This document shows, piece after piece, positions 7,700-14,381 of a stretch of DNA of 64,000 bases (position 1 is the first letter of the stretch; every line of letters starts with the position of its first letter). The position numbers were made by a program, and so were the translations under genes. The notes beneath the pieces are model-generated. The model saw only the letters and a list, made by a program, of their open reading frames with translations. It was not told where the DNA came from and ran no database searches. The stretch covers positions 1,364,001 to 1,428,000 of the forward strand of contig NZ_JBIVRB010000001.1 of NCBI RefSeq assembly GCF_044755465.1. Direction: 5' to 3'. The stretch is from Peterkaempfera sp044755465 (GTDB lineage Bacteria; Actinomycetota; Actinomycetes; Streptomycetales; Streptomycetaceae).

Positions 7700-8755
7700 C
7701 CCGACGTAGGCGGTGGCGGCGATCAGCAGCCAGGAGGCCAGGCCGACCAGCAGGGCCCGGCCGCCGGTGCGGACCAGGTGGCGGACGTCCACCGCGCTGC
7801 CCAGGCCGAACAGCGCCGCCGCCAGCAGCACCTCGTCCAGCCGGGCCGCGCCGTCCAGCCAGCCGGCCGGTACCGCACCGGTGCTCCGCACCGCCACCAG
7901 CACCAGGAACGCCGCCACGAAGAACGGCACCACAGCGGGCCGCCTGCCCCCCGCCGCCGTACCGGGACCGGCCGCCCGCCGCCGGGCCAGCGCCGTCCCG
8001 GCCACGATCGGGGCCAGCAGGGCGACCCGCATCAGCTTCACCACCACGGCCTGGGCCAGCGCGGTCGGCCCCGCCGTCTGCCCGACCGCCACCACCTGGC
8101 CCACGTCGTGCACGCTGGCCCCGGCCCAGCGGCCGAACTGCACATCGGTCAGCCCCAGCGGCTGGTGCAGCAGCGGCAGTACCGCGATGGCCAGGCTGCC
8201 GCACAGCGTGACCAGGGCGACCGCCGTCACCACGTCGTCCTCCTCGCTGTCGGTGACGCCGTTCACCGCCGCGACCGCCGAAGCCCCGCAGATCGAGAAG
8301 CCGGTGGCGATCAGCAGCGGCTGGTCGCCCGGCAGCCCGAGCCGCCGCCCCAGCCAGCGGGTGCCGAAGAAGGTGGCCGCGACCACCGCCACCACCACGA
8401 CCAGCGTCCGCCACCCCAGCCCCAGCACATCGCCCAGCGCCAGCTTCAACCCCAGCAGCACCACCCCGGCCCGCATCACCCGCTTGCCCGCGAAGTCCAG
8501 CCCCGGCCGGGTCGCCGCAGGCAGCAGCCGCAGCCCGCCGACCCGCACATTGGCCGCCAGCACGCCCAGCACCACCGCCGCCGTGAGCACCGCCAGCGAC
8601 GGCAGCACCCGGTTGACCAGCAGCGCCGCCACCACGGCCAGCGCGGCCGCCGCCAGCCCCGGCAGCAGTCCGGCGCCCGGCAGCGGGCGCCGGGACCGTA
8701 CGGCGGTTGCCGGCCGGGGGCGGGGGAGCGTCGCATGCTGCGGGGAGGTCGTCAT
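7682..8755 (-). CDS. YeiH/UPF0324-family membrane protein (putative sulfate or sulfonate exporter)
   Basis: A 357-residue protein with about ten membrane helices of the UPF0324 family, with family features such as LNPGL-like LRPATRPGLDFAGK, GFSICGASAVAAV and GASVHDVGQVVAVG. ATG 8755 is favoured because GGAGG lies nine nt upstream; ATG 8761 is an alternative with the same site too close. The gene is divergent from a LysR regulator, the standard arrangement for yeiH/yeiE-type pairs. Family members are annotated as sulfate or sulfite/sulfonate exporters, but direct evidence is thin. Confidence 0.82.
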   Translation of the reverse strand: MTTSPQHATLPRPRPATAVRSRRPLPGAGLLPGLAAAALAVVAALLVNRVLPSLAVLTAAVVLGVLAANVRVGGLRLLPAATRPGLDFAGKRVMRAGVVLLGLKLALGDVLGLGWRTLVVVVAVVAATFFGTRWLGRRLGLPGDQPLLIATGFSICGASAVAAVNGVTDSEEDDVVTAVALVTLCGSLAIAVLPLLHQPLGLTDVQFGRWAGASVHDVGQVVAVGQTAGPTALAQAVVVKLMRVALLAPIVAGTALARRRAAGPGTAAGGRRPAVVPFFVAAFLVLVAVRSTGAVPAGWLDGAARLDEVLLAAALFGLGSAVDVRHLVRTGGRALLVGLASWLLIAATAYVGVRLTT

Positions 8756-8814
8756 ACCCATGACCCTCCGCCCGGCCGCCGACCGCCGGTAGCCGGTGAT
8801 CACCTGCGACGACA

Positions 8815-8826
8815 TAGGGTTCCCCT
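8815..8826 (+). promoter_or_regulatory. -10 element for a leaderless LysR transcript
   Basis: TAGGGT (8815-8820) lies six bases before ATG 8827. Transcription would start at the A of the start codon. No ribosome site is present. Confidence 0.6.
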
Positions 8827-9777
8827 ATGGCCATCGACCGATCCGCGCACCCCGACCCGGGACCCGCCCCGCACCGGCTGCCCGACCTGGGCGCCCTGCA
8901 ACTGCTGGTCGCGGTGGCCGAGACCGGCAGCCTGGGCCGGGCCGCCGCCCGGCTGCGGATCAGCCAGCCCACCGCCAGCGAGCGGATGCGCACCCTGGAA
9001 CGCCGACTCGGGCTCCAACTGCTGGTCAGGGCGACCACCGGCTCCCAGCTCACCCCCGCCGGGCTGGTCGTCACCGACTGGGCCCGCCGGCTGCTGGAGC
9101 AGGCGGCGGCGCTGGTCGAGGGCGTCGCCGCGCTCAAGGCCCAACAGCAGGGCAGCCTCAAGGTCGCCGCCAGCCTCACCCTGGCCGAGCAGCTGCTGCC
9201 CGGCTGGCTGGCCGCACTGCGCGAGGTCGACCCGCACGTCCATGTGGCGCTGCGGGTCACCAACAGCCACCAGGTCATCCAGGCGCTGCGCAACGGCGAG
9301 GCGGACCTCGGCTTCATCGAGGGCCCCTGGACGCCGCCCGACCTGACCGCCGCCGTCGTCGGCCGCGACCGGCTCGTGGTGGTCGCGGCGCCCGGCCACC
9401 CCTGGGCCCGCCGCACCCGGCCGGTCACCGGCGAGGAGCTGGCCGCCACCCCGCTGCTGCTGCGCGAGTCCGGCTCCGGCACCCGGGAGACCCTGGAACG
9501 GGCGCTGCGCCCCTGGCACGGACCGCAGGTGCCGATCCTCGAACTGGGCTCCACCGCCCCGCTGCGCGCCGCCGCGCTCGGCGGGTCCGCCCCCGCCGTC
9601 CTGTCCGAACTCGCCGTCCGCGACGACCTCGCGGCCGGCCGCCTGGTCGAAGCCCCGCTGGACCCCGGCCTGTCGCTGACCCGCACCCTGCGCGCCGTCT
9701 GGCCCACCGGCACCCGGCTGCCCGATCCGGCGCTGCACCTGCTGCGGGCGGCCCGCGCCCCGCACCCGCCCGGCTGA
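8827..9777 (+). CDS. LysR-family transcriptional regulator
   Basis: A 316-residue LysR protein. The winged helix-turn-helix occupies residues about 18-76 (LQLLVAVAETGSLGRAAARL, then ISQPTASERMRTLERRLG), followed by a periplasmic-binding-like effector domain (ADLGFIEGPW, TPLLLRESGSGTRETLE). It is divergent from the YeiH gene by about 70 bp and most likely controls it and itself. The effector domain resembles CysB/CysL-type regulators of sulfur or C1 metabolism, but the ligand is not determinable. Confidence 0.9.
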   Translation: MAIDRSAHPDPGPAPHRLPDLGALQLLVAVAETGSLGRAAARLRISQPTASERMRTLERRLGLQLLVRATTGSQLTPAGLVVTDWARRLLEQAAALVEGVAALKAQQQGSLKVAASLTLAEQLLPGWLAALREVDPHVHVALRVTNSHQVIQALRNGEADLGFIEGPWTPPDLTAAVVGRDRLVVVAAPGHPWARRTRPVTGEELAATPLLLRESGSGTRETLERALRPWHGPQVPILELGSTAPLRAAALGGSAPAVLSELAVRDDLAAGRLVEAPLDPGLSLTRTLRAVWPTGTRLPDPALHLLRAARAPHPPG

Positions 9778-9816
9778 CCCGGCCCCGGCCCTGCGGCGGC
9801 CAGCTAGCCTGTGCCG

Positions 9817-10269
9817 ATGACCGACTTGATCAGCAGTGAGCCCGACCTTCCCGGCCGCAGCGGGGCCGACGCGACGGTGGAGGTCCGGCCGGACGGCATG
9901 GGCCCGGTACGGACCGCGTACGCGCCGGACCACGACGGCGACCCGGACCCCGGCGAGATCGTCTGGACCTGGGTGCCGTACGAGGAGCACGACGGCCGGG
10001 GCAAGGACCGGCCGGTGCTGGTGGTCGCCCGGGAGGCGGGCGGCACGCTGCTGGCGGTGATGCTGTCCAGCAAGGAGCACGACGGCTCGGGCGACTGGGT
10101 GGCGCTCGGCGCGGGTCCGTGGGACCGCTCCGGGCGGGACTCCTGGGTGTCGCTGGACCGGGTGCTGCGGGTGCACCCGCGCGGTATGCGGCGCGAGGCG
10201 TGCGCGCTGGACCGGGCCCGGTTCGACCTGGTCGCGGAGCGGCTGCGGCGCCGCTACGGCTGGCGCTGA
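9817..10269 (+). CDS. PemK/MazF-like family protein
   Basis: A 150-residue protein whose middle (GEIVWTWVPYEEHDGRGKDRPVLVVA) matches the beta-barrel core of PemK/MazF toxins, with the R-P-V-L-V motif of that fold. No antitoxin-like small gene lies upstream, and it is longer than classic MazF (about 115 residues), so it may be a housekeeping or orphan relative. A -10-like TAGCCT at 9805-9810 sits six bases before ATG 9817, suggesting a leaderless message; GTG 9811 is an alternative start. The stop codon lies in the left arm of a terminator. Confidence 0.72.
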   Translation: MTDLISSEPDLPGRSGADATVEVRPDGMGPVRTAYAPDHDGDPDPGEIVWTWVPYEEHDGRGKDRPVLVVAREAGGTLLAVMLSSKEHDGSGDWVALGAGPWDRSGRDSWVSLDRVLRVHPRGMRREACALDRARFDLVAERLRRRYGWR

Positions 10270-10293
10270 CCGGGCCGGAGCCCGGCCCGGTCA
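10267..10293. terminator. Convergent terminator whose arms contain both stop codons
   Basis: A perfect 12-bp stem, TGACCGGGCCGG (10267-10278) and its complement (10282-10293), with loop AGC. The first three bases are the TGA of the PemK-like gene, and the last three, read on the minus strand, are the TGA of the opposing gene. Confidence 0.85.
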
Positions 10294-11133
10294 GTTGCCG
10301 TAGACGGACCGGCACAGCCCCATCAACTGGCCGGGCAGCTGCCCCGCCTTGGCGCCCGCCGTGCACATGAAGCCGAGCCGTACCGTGCCGCCGGACGACG
10401 GAGACGGCGCGGGGGCGCTCGGGTGTGCGGCGGGGCGCGGGGGCGCGGGCGCCGTGGTGGGGGTGGTGGCGGGGGCGGGTGTCTCGGAGGCGGGCGCGGG
10501 GGTGACCACGGGCGCCGGCGCGGTGCCGGGCGTGACCACCGGCCCGGGGGCGCTCGGGTCACCGGCGGGCGCGGGCGGGACCACGGGTGCCGGTGCCGTG
10601 CCGGGCGTGACCTCCGGCGCCGGGTCGGCTGCCGACCCGGGCCGGCCGTGCTGGGGGTGCGGGCGGGGGTGCGGGTGCGCGTCCGGACGCGGATGCGCAC
10701 CGGGCCGGTCCTTGGCCGGGCGGCTCTTGGCCGGGCTGTTCTTGGCTGGGCTGTTCTTGGTCGGGCCGGCCTTGGCTGGGCCGTTCTTGGTCGGGCCGGC
10801 CTTGGCAGGCACCCTCGCCGGAGCCTTGGCCCCGGGCGGTAGGGCGGTGAAGGGGCTCGCCGCATGGTCCACCGGGTGACCCGCCGGGAGAGGCTTCCGC
10901 CCGGTCAGTACCAGTCGTTCCACCGCCGCTGACTGCGCCGCGTCCGAGGTGCCCGGAGCGGCATGGGGTACGGGCCGGGACGCGGTACTCGGCGGGGCGC
11001 TCCCCAGCGCCGGGGCGCCCGGGTACGCCTGGTCGTCCGCGTCGTCGGAGGCGGGCGGGGGTGCCTGGGTGATGCAGACGACGGCGGTGATCAGCACCGG
11101 CAGGAGCAGGGCGGCGAAGGTGGGACGGCGCAT
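10291..11133 (-). CDS. Secreted or anchored Pro/Ala-rich protein with a Cys-pair tail
   Basis: A 280-residue protein with a hydrophobic N-terminus (residues about 5-23, LLLPVLITAVVCITQ) that reads as a signal or membrane anchor. A long disordered Pro/Ala/Lys section follows, with AGPTKN- and APAPVVTP-type repeats and His-rich DAHPHPRPHP. The last 30 residues hold two cysteines (FMCTAGAK...LMGLCRSVYGN). That tail probably folds by one disulfide and may be the functional part, with the rest a wall-spanning linker. I do not recognise a named family. Confidence 0.65.
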   Translation of the reverse strand: MRRPTFAALLLPVLITAVVCITQAPPPASDDADDQAYPGAPALGSAPPSTASRPVPHAAPGTSDAAQSAAVERLVLTGRKPLPAGHPVDHAASPFTALPPGAKAPARVPAKAGPTKNGPAKAGPTKNSPAKNSPAKSRPAKDRPGAHPRPDAHPHPRPHPQHGRPGSAADPAPEVTPGTAPAPVVPPAPAGDPSAPGPVVTPGTAPAPVVTPAPASETPAPATTPTTAPAPPRPAAHPSAPAPSPSSGGTVRLGFMCTAGAKAGQLPGQLMGLCRSVYGN

Positions 11134-11225
11134 TGCCTCACCGTCGCATGCCGCAGGTCGGGCCGCGCGGTGTCCCGGCCGGATGCGGGACGACCGTCAC
11201 CCGCAGGGAGGGATCGGCGGGCCGC

Positions 11226-11717
11226 TCAGCAGGGCAGCCCGGCGGAGACCGTCGCCCAGACGGACTTGCCGCAGCGGTTGGGCGTCCAGCCCCAGGACTG
11301 GCTGAGCGAGTCGATCAGCCGCAGCCCACGCCCGGACTCCGCCAACTGGTCGGGCTCGCGGACCACCGGCACCTCGCTGCTGGGGTCGGAGACCGCGCAG
11401 AGCACGGTTTCGCCCCGGCGCAGCAGCCCCAGCCCGACCAGGCGCGGGCGGACGGGCTGCTCGCAGGCGGTCGGCAGTCCGTGGCGGATCGCGTTGCTGA
11501 GCATCTCGGACACGATGATCTCGACGTCCTCGATCAGGAAGGGCATGTCCCAGCCCTGGAGGGTGGACCGGGCGAAGTGCCGTGCGACACCGGTGGCCTG
11601 CGGGTTTCCGGTGAGGGCGCAGGTCGCGAAGCCTCTGGCGCCGATCTCGGGGCCGTCCGCGCCGACCGGCGCGGTGAGCACGGCGGTGCCCGGTGACATG
11701 GTCGCATGCGCTGTCAT
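11226..11717 (-). CDS. RsbW-like ATP-binding protein (GHKL fold, WhiJ-cluster type)
   Basis: A 163-residue protein of the HATPase_c_2 type. The N box (SEMLSNAIRHG), the Asp-containing G1 region (CAVSDPS) and the glycine box (ESGRGLRLIDSL) are all present. Such proteins are anti-sigma-factor-like kinases. Start ATG 11717 has GGAG six nt upstream; ATG 11699 is possible. It is divergent from a DUF397 gene and an XRE regulator. This trio is the repeated whiJ/abaA-type module of Streptomyces, where it affects differentiation. The upstream region holds the 12-bp repeat array. Confidence 0.82.
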   Translation of the reverse strand: MTAHATMSPGTAVLTAPVGADGPEIGARGFATCALTGNPQATGVARHFARSTLQGWDMPFLIEDVEIIVSEMLSNAIRHGLPTACEQPVRPRLVGLGLLRRGETVLCAVSDPSSEVPVVREPDQLAESGRGLRLIDSLSQSWGWTPNRCGKSVWATVSAGLPC

Positions 11718-11798
11718 CACGATCTCCGGGGAGCCTCTCGGGCGTTGGGCGTGAACGGTGCCTGCGCGAACCACTATCCCCGGCTGGCCCCTGTTGCT

Positions 11799-11882
11799 GC
11801 AAGCACATCTGCAATTACAGTCGTAAGCACAGCTGTAAGCACAGTTGCACTCGCAAATGCACGTGCACAAGCACGTGAGAAT
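11799..11882. repeat. Array of seven 12-bp units in a divergent promoter region
   Basis: Seven consecutive dodecamers begin at 11799, 11811, 11823, 11835, 11847, 11859 and 11871. Most follow G(C/T)A at the start and CA in the middle (for example GTAAGCACAGCT and GTAAGCACAGTT), and the right half shows a 6-bp sub-period (GCACGT, GCACAA). GC content is near 50%, far below the surroundings. The array ends at the ribosome site AAGGAG of the DUF397 gene. Position suggests an operator array for the XRE protein encoded downstream. Confidence 0.75.
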
Positions 11883-11897
11883 GAAGGAGCATCCCGG

Positions 11898-12155
11898 ATG
11901 GAGCAGCTTGAGAACGGCGTCCAGGCCACCCAAATCCAGGGCGTGACCTGGCGAAAGAGTCGGCGCAGCAACCCCAGCGGGAACTGCGTGGAGCTTGCCG
12001 CACTGCCCGACGGCGGCGCCGCGGTGCGCAATTCCCGCGACCCCCAGGGCCCCGCGCTCATCTACACCAGGGACGAAATCGCAGCCTTCATCGGCGGGGT
12101 GAAGGACGGCGACTTCGACTCCCTGGCCGGTGGCAGCGCTGTACTGGGCCGTTAG
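11898..12155 (+). CDS. DUF397 protein (WhiJ-associated small partner)
   Basis: An 85-residue acidic protein with the DUF397 hallmark (VTWRKSRRSNPSGNCVELA at residues about 17-35, and VRNSRDPQGPALIYT). ATG 11898 follows AAGGAG. DUF397 proteins are found next to XRE regulators with a DUF5753 domain and are thought to bind and modulate them. Here the DUF397 gene precedes its XRE partner by 45 bp, probably in one transcript. Confidence 0.88.
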   Translation: MEQLENGVQATQIQGVTWRKSRRSNPSGNCVELAALPDGGAAVRNSRDPQGPALIYTRDEIAAFIGGVKDGDFDSLAGGSAVLGR

Positions 12156-12200
12156 GTAGTGCGAGACTGAGTGCTTGCGCAGTCACTCAGGGGAGTCGCA

Positions 12201-13109
12201 ATGACCGCCACCCGGCCGGGCACTGAGCCGTCCATAAGGAGCTACCTCGAACAGCCTCGGGGTGGTCCGACGGTGCTGCGCATCGTGCTGGGCATCCAGC
12301 TTCGCCGGCTTCGCGAGGATCGGGGGATCACCCGCGAGGCGGCCGGGGAGGCGATTCGCGGCTCGCACGCGAAGATCAGCCGCCTGGAGCTGGGGCGGGT
12401 GGGGTTCAAGGAGCGCGATGTCGCGGACCTGCTCACCCTGTACGGCGTGACCGACGAGGACCGTCGGTCCGATTTCCTCACGCTGGCCCGGCAGGCCAAT
12501 GAACCCGGCTGGTGGAACCAGTACGGGGACGTCCTGCCGGGCTGGTTCGAGACGCACCTCGGGCTGGAGGAGGCGGCGTCCGTCATCCGCACCTACGAGG
12601 TGCAGTTCGTCCCCGGCCTGCTCCAGACAGAGGAGTACGCGCGAGCCGTGGTCCGGCTGGGTCACCCCAGGGCCTCGATCCGGGAGACCGAGCGCCGGGT
12701 CCAGCTGCGGATGGACCGTCAGAAGCAGTTGCAGCGGCCGGGCGCGCCCCGGCTGTGGGCGGTGATGGACGAGGCGTCGCTACGACGGCCGCTGGGCGGG
12801 CCGGACATGATGCGTGCCCAGTTCGAGCGGCTGCTGGAGGCGGCGCAGAGCCCCAATGTGACGTTGCAGGTCGCGCCGTTCGCCATCGGCGGCCTGGCCG
12901 CGGCCGGAGGGCCGATCACCATCCTGCGCTTCCAGGAGCGCGACCTGCCGGACATCGTCTACCTGGAGCAGCTGACCAGCGCGCTCTACCTGGACAAGCC
13001 GGGCGAGGTCGACAGCTACCTCGCCGTGCTGGACCGGCTGTGCGCCGAGGCCGAGTCGCCGCGCAACACCGTCAAGTTCCTCAAGGACCTGCTGGCCCGG
13101 CACCCCTGA
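12201..13109 (+). CDS. XRE-family regulator with DUF5753 domain (WhiJ-like)
   Basis: A 302-residue protein starting at ATG 12201 behind AGGGGAG. Residues about 30-90 form a lambda-repressor-like helix-turn-helix (LRRLREDRGITREAAGEAI, then SHAKISRLELGRVGF). The rest is the DUF5753 effector domain (YEVQFVPGLLQTEEYARAV, and VTLQVAPF). It belongs with the preceding DUF397 protein and the divergent ATPase to a WhiJ-type module. It likely binds the 12-bp repeats and autoregulates. The signal is unknown. Confidence 0.88.
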   Translation: MTATRPGTEPSIRSYLEQPRGGPTVLRIVLGIQLRRLREDRGITREAAGEAIRGSHAKISRLELGRVGFKERDVADLLTLYGVTDEDRRSDFLTLARQANEPGWWNQYGDVLPGWFETHLGLEEAASVIRTYEVQFVPGLLQTEEYARAVVRLGHPRASIRETERRVQLRMDRQKQLQRPGAPRLWAVMDEASLRRPLGGPDMMRAQFERLLEAAQSPNVTLQVAPFAIGGLAAAGGPITILRFQERDLPDIVYLEQLTSALYLDKPGEVDSYLAVLDRLCAEAESPRNTVKFLKDLLARHP

Positions 13110-13139
13110 CGAGGCCCGGCGGCACCCTTGGGGTCAGGG
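13104..13139. terminator. Short convergent inverted repeat spanning two stop codons
   Basis: CCCTGAC (13104-13110) pairs with GTCAGGG (13133-13139). Each arm includes the stop codon of one of the two convergent genes. The stem is only 7 bp, so terminator strength is uncertain. Confidence 0.5.
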
Positions 13140-13949
13140 CTTGCGGGCCAGGCCGCCGAACTCGATCCACTCCTGGGTGCGCTGCTTGGGGCCGAGGTCG
13201 CCGTCCGGCCGCCAGGTGGAGACCTCCACCAGGCCGGGCTCCAGGATCTCCAGGCCGTCGAGGAACCGCTCGACGTCGTGCTCCTCCCGCACCCGGCCCC
13301 AGCGCCCGTGGGTGCTGCGGTCCATGTAGTCGGTCACGAAGTCGCGGGTGGCGCGGTCCTCGCTGACCAGCTGGCAGACCACCAGGAAGCTGCCCGGCGC
13401 CAGCCGGTCCGCGACCCGGCGCACCAGCCCGGCGGGGTCGGAGGAGTCCGGTATGCAGTGCAGCACCGAGACGAACAGCGCGGCCACCGGCTGGTCGAAG
13501 TCGATCAGGCGGCGGACCTCGGGGTGCCCGAAGATCCCGTCGGTGTCCCGCATGTCCGCCTGGATGACGGCGGTGTTGTCGTTCTCCTCCAGCAGCGCGC
13601 GGCCGTGCGCCAGCACGATCGGGTCGTTGTCGATGTAGACCACGCGGGACTCGGGGTCCACCCGCTGGGCGACCTGGTGGACGTTGTCCTGGGTCGGCAG
13701 GCCGGACCCGTGGTCCAGGAACTGCCGGATGCCGTAGTCCTCGGCCAGCCGGCGCACCACCCGGCGCAGGAAGCGGCGGTTGTTGACCGCCAGCTCCTTG
13801 GTGCTGGGCACCGTCTTGAGCAGCTCGTCGGACGCCTCGCGGTCGACGGCGTAGTTGTCCTTGCCGCCGAGGTAGTAGTCGTACATCCGGGCGACGCTGG
13901 GCACCGCGGAGTCGATCTCGACGGAAGGTAATTCACGGTGCTGGCCCAT
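13134..13949 (-). CDS. SAM-dependent methyltransferase, DUF574 family
   Basis: A 271-residue protein of the actinobacterial DUF574 class. Family blocks are evident: SVARMYDYYLGGKDNYAVDR near the N-terminus, FLDHGSGLPTQDNVHQVA (the SAM-binding glycine region), VVYIDNDPIVLAHGRALL, and SVLHCIPD. Such proteins are common near XRE/DUF397 genes in Streptomyces. Start ATG 13949 has GAGGGG upstream; ATG 13967 is an alternative. Substrate unknown. Confidence 0.85.
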   Translation of the reverse strand: MGQHRELPSVEIDSAVPSVARMYDYYLGGKDNYAVDREASDELLKTVPSTKELAVNNRRFLRRVVRRLAEDYGIRQFLDHGSGLPTQDNVHQVAQRVDPESRVVYIDNDPIVLAHGRALLEENDNTAVIQADMRDTDGIFGHPEVRRLIDFDQPVAALFVSVLHCIPDSSDPAGLVRRVADRLAPGSFLVVCQLVSEDRATRDFVTDYMDRSTHGRWGRVREEHDVERFLDGLEILEPGLVEVSTWRPDGDLGPKQRTQEWIEFGGLARKP

Positions 13950-14258
13950 GCGACCCCTCGCAGTCATACCGGTATGGTCCGGTCATCCTAGGGGTGAACA
14001 GGCCGTGCTGGGGAGGCAATGGATGATCTACGCGGATCAGCTACGCCCGCCGCACGGCACTCGGGGCGGGACCGGGGCAGCACGTCGGGCCGCGGCGCCG
14101 CGACGGGACCCTCGGCCCGTCCGGCACCGCAGCCCGGAGGTGTGGTCGGCCGCGCAGGCGCCGGAGCGGGCTGTGCGGGGCCCGGTCCGGCGCGCGGCCG
14201 ACGGAGGAACCGTGCGCGGTCAGGGCAGATGCGCGAGGGTTCCTCCTTGTCCCCCCAT

Positions 14259-14274
14259 GGTGGACTAGACCACT
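14259..14274. promoter_or_regulatory. DasR-like operator (dre), site 1
   Basis: GGTGGACTAGACCACT is close to the DasR consensus ACTGGTCTAGACCACT (13 of 16 bases, with the core differing at one base). It lies about 108 bp upstream of the sensor kinase start in a gene-free stretch (13950-14381). The same window encodes the das transporter, so DasR is expected in this organism. Confidence 0.6.
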
Positions 14275-14299
14275 CGCGGCTGTCCAGAGCAGTCCGCAA

Positions 14300-14315
14300 A
14301 TTGGTCTGGACAACT
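14300..14315. promoter_or_regulatory. DasR-like operator (dre), site 2
   Basis: ATTGGTCTGGACAACT agrees with the dre consensus at 13 of 16 positions and lies 41 bp centre to centre from site 1. Two appropriately spaced matches are less likely by chance than one. Nothing else was recognised in 13950-14381 apart from the -10 hexamer. Confidence 0.5.
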
Positions 14316-14369
14316 TCTGCGGGCACCCGCTGCGGCGGCTCCGGTGAGCCCCCCGGCCACGGCTGCGGT

Positions 14370-14381
14370 TACGCTCGCAGC
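14370..14381 (+). promoter_or_regulatory. -10 element for a leaderless sensor kinase transcript
   Basis: TACGCT (14370-14375) is followed by six bases and GTG 14382. No ribosome site precedes the start, so this hexamer supports GTG 14382 over longer in-frame starts. Confidence 0.6.

Noticed and set aside
9811..10269. Complete toxin-antitoxin module around the PemK-like gene
   Set aside because: No small antitoxin gene is adjacent; the neighbours are a LysR gene and a convergent secreted protein gene.
11760..11933. Minus-strand extension of the ATPase with cysteine at every second residue over about 25 residues
   Set aside because: It is the translation of the 12-bp repeat array. The ATPase has a good start with a ribosome site at 11717, and no homologous Cys-rich leader is known to me.
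12171..12200. Longer XRE start at 12171
   Set aside because: ATG 12201 has an AGGGGAG site and matches the family N-terminus; 12171 has neither.
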